Of a stretch of 20,304 nt of DNA, positions 1 to 6,184 are shown in pieces. The notes beneath the pieces are model-generated. The model saw nothing but the letters and a program-made list of their open reading frames with translations, made no database searches and had not been told where the DNA came from. Made by a program: the position numbers and the translations under genes. The stretch's first letter is position 1. Every line of letters starts with the position of its first letter. Origin of the DNA: JALQTD01 sp964390365 (lineage in GTDB: Bacteria > Bacteroidota > Bacteroidia > Flavobacteriales_D > Sanyastnellaceae); assembly GCA_964390365.1 (NCBI GenBank), contig CAYMHW010000042.1, forward strand, positions 1 through 20,304, written 5' to 3'.

Positions 1-567
1 GTATTCCGTTAGGCCGGGCGTGCCAAACGGAAGCTCGAACAGCACCTCGTAATCGTTTCCGACCCACCGGCTCCCGATCACCATCGGCTGGGCTGTTCCG
101 GAGCGGTAGTCGGTGACATAGGTGAGGAGGGTGTCGCCTGTTTGGTCCATCTTGTGGGGAACCACCCAATCCGTGGCCGCGAAGGGCGCATGGCTCAGCA
201 CCTCCCCCGACGCCGGATCCAGCCGGTGCCAATGCACGCCGTACCCCCCGGCAGCCGGGAGCAATTCGCGCGACGCCACCACCACCTTGCCCCCCTCCTC
301 GAGCACGCTGCCGACCGCCGTCCCTTGCAGGGGCAACTGCCGATGCCAAACCACCTGCAACATGGTGTCCATGCGGACCAACAGGGGCGCCTGCGTGCCG
401 TCAGAACTCGTGAATCCCGCCACGAGTGCATCGGCTCCCAGCGACACGACCGCCGCTGCCCCTTCATCCCCCGCTCCGCCCAAGCTGACCATGCGGATGG
501 TGTCGAGCTGCGCCGAGGACGCTGCCGCAAAGCCCGCGCAAACGAAGAAGAGCAGAAGGCGCATCAT
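1..567 (-). CDS. Secreted propeller-like protein, partial (C-terminus beyond window edge)
   Basis: The gene is open at the left edge; 189 codons are visible with no stop. The predicted protein begins with tandem Met codons and a hydrophobic signal peptide (MMRLLLFFVCAGFAAASSAQ), so it is exported. The mature part begins with a GGAGDEGAAAVV...ALVAGFTSSDG stretch. This resembles the GGSGDD...DGGYIVAGYTSS beta-propeller repeats of Bacteroidota surface proteins, which often carry a C-terminal type IX secretion signal; that end cannot be seen here. The start at 567 overlaps the kdsA stop as ATGA, implying co-transcription and translational coupling. A start one codon later (564) is equally readable. 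Function is unknown: an adhesin or other secreted propeller is inferred from the repeat style only. Confidence 0.7.
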   Translation of the reverse strand, partial: MMRLLLFFVCAGFAAASSAQLDTIRMVSLGGAGDEGAAAVVSLGADALVAGFTSSDGTQAPLLVRMDTMLQVVWHRQLPLQGTAVGSVLEEGGKVVVASRELLPAAGGYGVHWHRLDPASGEVLSHAPFAATDWVVPHKMDQTGDTLLTYVTDYRSGTAQPMVIGSRWVGNDYEVLFELPFGTPGLTEY

Positions 568-1379
568 GGCTGGACGGCTGCGTGGACGGCTTGGAGGCGG
601 CGGAGCAAATCCGGCACACCGTCGAGTTGCAGCATGTTCGCTCCGTCTGACAACGCTTCGGAAGGACGCGGATGCGTTTCGAGGAAGATGCCTTGGGCGC
701 CCGCCGCGACCGCCGCGGAAGCGATGGTCGAAATGAGTTCGGGGCGACCGCCCGTCACGCCCGAGCCTTGGTTCGGCTGCTGCAAGCTGTGCGTCACGTC
801 GGCGATGACCGGCGCGAACTGCCGCATGACCGGGAAGCTCCGCATGTCCACAACGAGGTCCTGGTAGCCGAGCATGGTGCCTCGTTCCGTGACCCACGCC
901 TGAGGATTGCCTGCTTGGCGCACCTTGTCCACCGCGAATTGCATGGACTCGGGGGCGAGGAACTGGCCCTTTTTGATGTTCACGATTTTCCCGGTTTCGG
1001 CGGCCGCGACGAGGAGGTCGGTCTGGCGGCAGAGGAAGGCCGGGATTTGGAGGACGTCCACGTATTCGGCAGCCATCGCGGCTTCGTCGGCGGCGTGAAT
1101 GTCGGTGATGACGGGGACGTTGAAGGTTTCGCGGACCTTGCGGAGGATGGTGAGCGCGGCTTCATCGCCGATGCCCGTGAAGCTGTCGCCGCGGGAGCGG
1201 TTCGCCTTGCGGTAGGAGCCTTTAAAGATGAGGGGCAAGCCCAAATCCCCGCACCACTTCACCAGCTGCTCCGCGATTTCCATCACCACGCCCTCGCCCT
1301 CCACGGCACACGGTCCCGCGATGATTTGCAGCTTGTCGCCGGCGGTCCAGCCTGCGGATTCCATTTGGGTTGCGTTCAT
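564..1379 (-). CDS. kdsA: 3-deoxy-8-phosphooctulonate synthase (KDO-8-P synthase)
   Basis: The 271-residue protein, normal length for the family, condenses phosphoenolpyruvate with arabinose 5-phosphate to KDO-8-phosphate in the cytosol, for the LPS inner core. Family motifs are IIAGPCAVEG (residues 19-28), FKGSYRKANRSR (52-63), PVITDIHA, the PAFLCRQTDLL substrate loop, NIKKGQFLAP, and GGRPELI near the C-terminus. Cys24 in GPC sits where the metal-dependent class (Aquifex type) has its metal-binding Cys and the metal-independent E. coli enzyme has Asn, so this one is predicted metal-dependent. An in-frame upstream extension exists but the family N-terminus matches the ATG at 1379. That ATG is preceded by a -7-like box, CAAATTTG, 4 nt away. 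The stop overlaps the next gene as ATGA. No other KDO genes are in view. Confidence 0.96.
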   Translation of the reverse strand: MNATQMESAGWTAGDKLQIIAGPCAVEGEGVVMEIAEQLVKWCGDLGLPLIFKGSYRKANRSRGDSFTGIGDEAALTILRKVRETFNVPVITDIHAADEAAMAAEYVDVLQIPAFLCRQTDLLVAAAETGKIVNIKKGQFLAPESMQFAVDKVRQAGNPQAWVTERGTMLGYQDLVVDMRSFPVMRQFAPVIADVTHSLQQPNQGSGVTGGRPELISTIASAAVAAGAQGIFLETHPRPSEALSDGANMLQLDGVPDLLRRLQAVHAAVQP

Positions 1380-1383
1380 GGGA

Positions 1384-1391
1384 CAAATTTG
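1384..1391 (-). promoter_or_regulatory. Candidate -7 promoter box upstream of kdsA
   Basis: Read on the minus strand, CAAATTTG differs from the Bacteroidota sigma-A box TAnnTTTG at one base and ends exactly 4 nt (TCCC) before the kdsA ATG, a geometry seen at several other genes here. It could give kdsA an internal, leaderless promoter within the operon. The box is also a perfect 8-bp palindrome, so a chance match or another role is possible. No clear -33 TTG is seen at the expected distance. Confidence 0.4.
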
Positions 1392-1420
1392 GCACAAACC
1401 GCGCAACGCCCCGCCCTTCC

Positions 1421-2581
1421 TCACCAATTTCTGCTCCACACCAACGACGCCCCCCGCCCGAGTCCGTTCGCGCTGAGGCTGCCCACCGGGTCGTCCCAAA
1501 CCAGCGCCCACCGGCCGTTCGCGGTGGCATGCGACACGCCGACCACCGGCCGGACGAGCCCCCAGCCGCCCGCGATGGCGCCCAGTTCCACGCCCCACTC
1601 GGCTCGGGGCGACCACGCCGCCCGCACATCGAGCCGGGGACGCGGCATCCAGCCTCCCCAAGTCAGCGCGGCTTCTCCCGCCCATTCGTTCGACCAAGTC
1701 GTGCCCGCGCGCACCGTCCCCCGAGCGGGCAACACCTGCCACCCCTCCCCCACGCGCTTCCGCACAGACCGCTCCTCCCCGAAGCCCTCCTCCTGCACGC
1801 CCTCAACGGTCCATCCCGGACCGCTCCATGGCAAGCCCGTGGTCACCAACCCCGTATCGGCCACCGCGCGCTCCCCCGTGCCATAGCGCACCACCCCCAA
1901 GTCCTGCACTTCCAACGCCCACCACTGCTCCTCGCCCCACTGGTGGCGGAAATCCAAGCCCAGCCCCCAACCCGCCCGGTCCCAAAACGACGCCTCCGCA
2001 TCCAACCCCACGGCCAGGGCGTCCACCCCCTCGCTCACGTAGAACGCCCCCGATTCGATCACCCCGTCCGCGCCCCACGCCGCGTGGTACAGCCCCACGT
2101 CCACGAACGACGTCCCGTCCGCGTTCCCGAGCCCGAAGGCCAGGCGGTTCCATTGCAGCCAGCGGACGCGGGTCAGCGCGAGGTCCCGCGCTTGGCCCAA
2201 ATCTGGCGCATTCCCCTGGAACACCAACGAAAACAGCCCCCCCGCCACCCCCGCCGACATCAGCCCGCGGGACGCCAGCGACACCCGCGGCACCCGCCCC
2301 GACGGCCCGACGAGCCCATGCCACACCAGCGCGTGCCCCGCCGCCACGCCGAGATGCCCGACGCCCGGCCCTTCCATGCGGTTGCGGATCCCTTCGAGCT
2401 CGACCGGTTCCAACAGCCCGCCCACGAGGAACGTCCGGAGGAACCCGTTCGGCAGCACATCGCTGCGGTGCATGCCGTCGATGGCATACGACACGCCCGC
2501 CGGATGGTACGAGCATTCCTCGACCTGCCCGAAGGCCGCACTGCCGAGGCACAGCGCGAGGAGGAGGGAGAGGAATTTCAT
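1421..2581 (-). CDS. Outer-membrane beta-barrel protein, DUF5723-like
   Basis: The 386-residue predicted protein has a clear signal peptide (MKFLSLLLALCLGSAAFGQ). The rest is rich in Gly, Trp and alternating hydrophobic stretches typical of amphipathic beta strands, and it ends in the aromatic residue Trp, as many outer-membrane barrels do. Early text (YAIDGMHRSDVLPNGFLRTFLVGG, LVFQGNAPDLGQARDLALTRVRWLQWNRLAFGLG) resembles Bacteroidota DUF5723 barrels of unknown function; this is pattern recognition, not a search. Its start overlaps the stop of the upstream lipoprotein gene as ATGA. In related genomes such barrels are, from memory, often paired with a large lipoprotein, as here. A gap of 41 bp separates it from kdsA downstream. 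A porin or PorP-like role is an alternative. Confidence 0.75.
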   Translation of the reverse strand: MKFLSLLLALCLGSAAFGQVEECSYHPAGVSYAIDGMHRSDVLPNGFLRTFLVGGLLEPVELEGIRNRMEGPGVGHLGVAAGHALVWHGLVGPSGRVPRVSLASRGLMSAGVAGGLFSLVFQGNAPDLGQARDLALTRVRWLQWNRLAFGLGNADGTSFVDVGLYHAAWGADGVIESGAFYVSEGVDALAVGLDAEASFWDRAGWGLGLDFRHQWGEEQWWALEVQDLGVVRYGTGERAVADTGLVTTGLPWSGPGWTVEGVQEEGFGEERSVRKRVGEGWQVLPARGTVRAGTTWSNEWAGEAALTWGGWMPRPRLDVRAAWSPRAEWGVELGAIAGGWGLVRPVVGVSHATANGRWALVWDDPVGSLSANGLGRGASLVWSRNW

Positions 2582-4092
2582 TCGATGACGGCTTGGATTT
2601 GGCCTTCCAATGCGAGCTGCAGCCGCACCGTTTCCTCGCCCGAAAACGGCACCGCACCGTCGGTGTCCAAGTGCAACTCGAGCGGCACCGCGCCCCCTTG
2701 CGCCAAGTGCTCCGCGTCCACAGGCAAGCGCACCTCAATCGCCTCGGTCCCCACCGGCATGGTCACCGAAAACTCCGGCCCCGGGCCCGACGCATTCGAG
2801 ACAAACCGTGCATTCGCCGTCCATTCCACGGGAAAATCGTGGGTCAACCGCAGCACAAGCTCGCCCACAAATCCGGGCATGGATCGCGCATCCACGTTCA
2901 CCACCTCCCGCATCACGAGCCCGCTCACCCCCACGCTCAACGGCAGCTCCAAATCCATCGTCACGTAAGGCGGATCGGTGGCCCGCAAGTAGTCGTGCCC
3001 CGCCGACACATCGCCCAGCGGGTTCAGCTGCAACTTCCCGCCCACCGCCACCGACGCCGGCAACGCCCCCAGCGCCTCGAATAAACTCGGCGTGCAGTCC
3101 AGCAAATCGAGTCCCCACGTATCCACGGCCGGCGGGTCCGTCGACCAATCCGCCCGCGCAAGCACCTGTTCCATGCCCATTGCGGGGTGGTCGATCGCCT
3201 GACCCGCCAGCTCCAACGACTCGATCCAAAACGCCAAATCCGCTCCCATCATGTTGTGAACGGTCAGGTCCGCTTGTACCGGCATCGCCGAAACGACGCC
3301 CGACGGGAAGCGCTCCGGATCGAAGAGCGAGGTGGATTCGTTGAGGTCGATGTCGATTTGGCCGAAATAGCCTTCCACATCGCGCACCGTCAGGCCCGTG
3401 AACAGCATTTCGACGTTGATGCTGTCGGTGCCATAGACGAGGGCCGTGTACGGAATGTCCGCAGGGGTTCCGATGAGCAGGTTCGAGTTGATGCGGTTCA
3501 CTTCCGTACCGCTTGCGCCCGTGAAGTCGATGATTGCGGAGGCCAAATCGATTTCGCCTTGCTCGATTTGGTCTCCCCCATTCGGCGACGGCGGCAACAC
3601 CACGTCGAGCACCACCGGCGCTCCCCCAATGGTCACGCTCGGAAAATCATACCGCAAGTGCACGTAGCCATTCGTCTTGCTCCGAACGCGGTACTTGATC
3701 CTCCCCGCCTCCAACGACATCCGTGTAAATTCCTGCTCAATCCCCTGAAAAACAATGTCCTGCTGCTCATCGAGCAACACCGCTCCCGGCGGCACCTCAA
3801 ACGGCCCGCCTGCAAACGCCGGCGACAACACGTTCTCCACCAAGGTATCCGGCAGCACCGTCAACTCCTCCAACGCCACCTCGGCCACCTTGCCCTCGAA
3901 GCGCAACACCCCCGGAGTCCCGACCGTCAGCTCCCCCAACGTGTCGCCCAGCACCTCGTCCCATCCCCACGTCGCATCCACCAACGGCAACGCGACGTCG
4001 GCATTCCACCGCGTCGGCTCCTGGCGACACCCCCCGAAAAGGACAGCACCGAAGGCCAAACCCACCAACCAATTTCCATGCAGATGTTTCAT
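2578..4092 (-). CDS. Large outer-membrane-type lipoprotein of unknown function
   Basis: The predicted 504-residue protein starts MKHLHGNWLVGLAFGAVLFGGC, a signal peptide ending in a lipobox (LFGGC) with the lipidated Cys at residue 22. The residues after it (RQEP) do not clearly match the acidic surface-export signal of Bacteroidota lipoproteins, so a periplasm-facing location is plausible. The mature part opens RWNADVALPLVDATWGWDEVLGD, a W-x-x-D-x-x-x-P-L opening I associate with large Bacteroidota lipoproteins near DUF5723 barrels. The rest looks beta-rich. I chose the ATG at 4092 over one nine codons upstream because it gives the clean signal peptide and overlaps the preceding stop as ATGA. 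It overlaps the barrel gene downstream in the same way, so the two products probably act together at the outer membrane (inference). Confidence 0.8.
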   Translation of the reverse strand: MKHLHGNWLVGLAFGAVLFGGCRQEPTRWNADVALPLVDATWGWDEVLGDTLGELTVGTPGVLRFEGKVAEVALEELTVLPDTLVENVLSPAFAGGPFEVPPGAVLLDEQQDIVFQGIEQEFTRMSLEAGRIKYRVRSKTNGYVHLRYDFPSVTIGGAPVVLDVVLPPSPNGGDQIEQGEIDLASAIIDFTGASGTEVNRINSNLLIGTPADIPYTALVYGTDSINVEMLFTGLTVRDVEGYFGQIDIDLNESTSLFDPERFPSGVVSAMPVQADLTVHNMMGADLAFWIESLELAGQAIDHPAMGMEQVLARADWSTDPPAVDTWGLDLLDCTPSLFEALGALPASVAVGGKLQLNPLGDVSAGHDYLRATDPPYVTMDLELPLSVGVSGLVMREVVNVDARSMPGFVGELVLRLTHDFPVEWTANARFVSNASGPGPEFSVTMPVGTEAIEVRLPVDAEHLAQGGAVPLELHLDTDGAVPFSGEETVRLQLALEGQIQAVIE

Positions 4093-6140
4093 GCGTGCAG
4101 GTCCCTCCGAATGCGCCATGGCTCAAGCGCAAGGCCCACCGCGAGCAGCATGAGGTGCATCCAATGCGGAATGCCGACCCCTCGTGCTGCTTGCATTCCG
4201 AGGAAGACTACCAAAAATACAAACAAACCCGCCCGCAACCACGCCCCCGTCCGACCGCGGTGCACCCGCGGGACGTAAAGCGCGAGCACCAGCGGGTTGG
4301 ACCAAAGCAAACTCGCATTGGCCCACAGGTCGCGGTGATCCGTGAACGCCCACGCGGCGGTGAGCACGAGACCGACGAGGCCCGCCACGAGCAGCGGCAG
4401 TCGGCTGATGAAGCGCCAGCCACGGGCCTGGATGTGGAGGCCCGAAACGGCGAGCAGGGCCAGGACGAGGGCGGCGCCCGCGGGACCGAGGGGCGTTCGG
4501 GGGCCGCGGGAGAACCAGGGGCCCTGGCGCGGGACGACTTCCACGGGCTCGGAGGCGACGGGACGGCCGTCGAGGGTTGCGGATTGGATTTGGCCTGCCA
4601 AACCGTCCGGAAGGAAACTCGCAAAACAAGGAGGGCCGGAGTCCGCCCCCGGCCCCAGCGCCCACTCCACGCCCGCTTGCGCCCACGGCCACCCCGCGAG
4701 GTACGGCCTGAGCGCCTCCCGATACGTCGCACCCCCCGCCGGCGCCGTGGCACCCGAGGCGCAGCCCGCATCCCACCGGTCGCCGAAGACCGCGTCCATC
4801 ACCGTCAGCACCCGCGTAGCGCAGTTGTCGTGCAGGAAGCGGTAGCGGTAGACGCGGTGTTCAGGCAAGTGGTTCCATTCGAGGTATTCCGCGAGTTGCT
4901 GCACGTCTGCGGGGGCCAAATCCAGCGGCTGCTCCATCAACCCACGCCCCGACCGCAAATAGCTGATCTGGAACGAGCCAAATGACTCGCGCGAAAGTTG
5001 GTAGTCGAGTTCGCCAGCGAGGAATTTGGCGTAAAACCCGGGGCCGAAGGCGAACGTGCCATAATTGTACACCTCGTCCAACGGTGGCTCCACGCCCGGA
5101 TCGTACACGCGCACCGCGGTGTGGCCCCACGCCGACCACAACTCCGTGCTCGGCGATCCCGTCAGCAGGGAAATTCGGGCTTCATCCGTCAAGTTCACGC
5201 CCGCAAAAGCGGCCGACCAGCTGCTCAACAGCAGGAGCCACATGCCGAGCCACGCGAACACGTCGGTGTTGGGCGAAGGGCGCTCGGGCTTGTCCGGCCA
5301 TTCCACCACGCCCGTGAACGCCTCGCGCGCCGGGCCGTGGAGCCAAATTCCATCGAAGCCCTCCGGATCGTGGTCAAACGTGATCTCCAGCGTCCCGCCG
5401 GGCATGTGCACCCGCCGAAACGTCGGGCCGCCCCGCCGCATGTAATCCGCCACCGCAATCGCGGTCGCCCCGGTGCCGCACGCCCGGGTTTCGGCCTCCA
5501 CCCCGCGTTCGAACGTCCGCGCCCACAACTCCGTCACGTCCGACGCCGAGTCCGTCACGAAGTTCGCGTTCGCTCCCGCCGGCGCGTGCACCGCATGCCG
5601 CCGCACCGCCCCACCGAGCGCGTCCACATTCAGCCCCTCCAGCACCTCCCTTCCATCCGCCAGGAACGCCACGTGATGCGGCGACCCCGAGTCCGCGAAC
5701 CAATGATCGGCCGCCGGCAACTCCACGCCCTCCGGCGCCGCGCCGAGGTGCCGCGCCGCCGCAATCGGCCGCAACTCCACCCCCGGCAAATCCCGCGACG
5801 CATCCCACCGCGCCCGATGCGCCCCGTCGCACGCCACCAACTCGGCCTCCCGGGGCGCCCAGCCCTGCCGGACCAGAAACGCGAAGCTCGCCCGGCTCCC
5901 GTTCCCACAAAACGACCGCGTCCCGTCCGCATTGCAATAGTCCATCTCCCATTTCGGCCACGGCCCCTGAGCCTGCTCCCCCAGCGGCCGCAGCACAATG
6001 AGTCCATCCGCTCCGATCCCGTGGTGCCGGTCGCACAACCGCGTCACCTCATCGGGATGCAATTCGCGCGGCATCGTCCGACCGTCCACCAGGATGAAGT
6101 CGTTCCCCGCGCCTTCCCATTTCCAAAAGGCAATTTGCAT
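4089..6140 (-). CDS. dapF: Fused diaminopimelate epimerase (DapF) and DUF4105/Lnb-type membrane protein
   Basis: One uninterrupted 683-residue frame. Residues 1-280 are DapF, which converts LL- to meso-diaminopimelate for lysine and peptidoglycan: GAGNDF (10-15), CNADG (69-73), FCGNGSRA with catalytic Cys78, and ETRACGTGATA with catalytic Cys221. A Pro-rich linker (281-295) leads to a hydrophobic segment (about 295-313). A DUF4105 domain follows (about 315-460), with LLTGSPSTELWSAWGHTAVRV, VYNYGTFAFG, FYAKFLAGELDYQLS and HDNCATR; His340 and Cys440 are candidate catalytic residues. Then come about five membrane segments (552-572, 581-600, 608-625, 635-650, 658-674). DUF4105 corresponds to the N-terminal periplasmic domain of Lnb, the lipoprotein N-acyltransferase type of Bacteroides. 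DapF normally stops near residue 270-280 and is separate. The likely topology is DapF in the cytosol and DUF4105 in the periplasm. A missed stop or sequence error is possible. It heads the envelope operon. Confidence 0.9.
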   Translation of the reverse strand: MQIAFWKWEGAGNDFILVDGRTMPRELHPDEVTRLCDRHHGIGADGLIVLRPLGEQAQGPWPKWEMDYCNADGTRSFCGNGSRASFAFLVRQGWAPREAELVACDGAHRARWDASRDLPGVELRPIAAARHLGAAPEGVELPAADHWFADSGSPHHVAFLADGREVLEGLNVDALGGAVRRHAVHAPAGANANFVTDSASDVTELWARTFERGVEAETRACGTGATAIAVADYMRRGGPTFRRVHMPGGTLEITFDHDPEGFDGIWLHGPAREAFTGVVEWPDKPERPSPNTDVFAWLGMWLLLLSSWSAAFAGVNLTDEARISLLTGSPSTELWSAWGHTAVRVYDPGVEPPLDEVYNYGTFAFGPGFYAKFLAGELDYQLSRESFGSFQISYLRSGRGLMEQPLDLAPADVQQLAEYLEWNHLPEHRVYRYRFLHDNCATRVLTVMDAVFGDRWDAGCASGATAPAGGATYREALRPYLAGWPWAQAGVEWALGPGADSGPPCFASFLPDGLAGQIQSATLDGRPVASEPVEVVPRQGPWFSRGPRTPLGPAGAALVLALLAVSGLHIQARGWRFISRLPLLVAGLVGLVLTAAWAFTDHRDLWANASLLWSNPLVLALYVPRVHRGRTGAWLRAGLFVFLVVFLGMQAARGVGIPHWMHLMLLAVGLALEPWRIRRDLHA

Positions 6141-6145
6141 GGGTG

Positions 6146-6153
6146 CAAGGTAG
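6146..6153 (-). promoter_or_regulatory. Candidate -7 promoter box of the dapF envelope operon
   Basis: On the minus strand CTACCTTG lies 5 nt (CACCC) before the dapF ATG. It resembles TAnnTTTG with the TA dinucleotide shifted by one base. Its place in the 44-bp spacer to the divergent dehydrogenase gene makes it the only room for a promoter of this operon outside the neighbouring coding region. No convincing -33 TTG was found. Confidence 0.4.
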
Positions 6154-6168
6154 CCATCCGGCGGTCCG

Positions 6169-6176
6169 TATCTTTG
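6169..6176 (+). promoter_or_regulatory. Promoter -7 box (TATCTTTG) for the E1 dehydrogenase gene
   Basis: TATCTTTG is a perfect match to the Bacteroidota sigma-A -7 consensus TAnnTTTG and lies 8 nt before the ATG at 6185, so the leader would be only a few nucleotides. A -33 TTG at the usual 19-20 nt spacing is not evident. Confidence 0.6.
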
Positions 6177-6184
6177 GCCTTGCT

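Noticed and set aside
1384..1391. CAAATTTG palindrome as a repressor operator
   Set aside because: An 8-bp palindrome occurs by chance and its place fits the -7 box pattern seen at other genes; no second copy was noticed in a related position.
1370..2968. Long Pro/Arg/His-rich open frame on the plus strand, antisense to the barrel and lipoprotein genes
   Set aside because: It has low-complexity, charge-biased composition and no motifs, and lies opposite well-supported exported genes. In GC-rich DNA, stop codons are rare in antisense frames.
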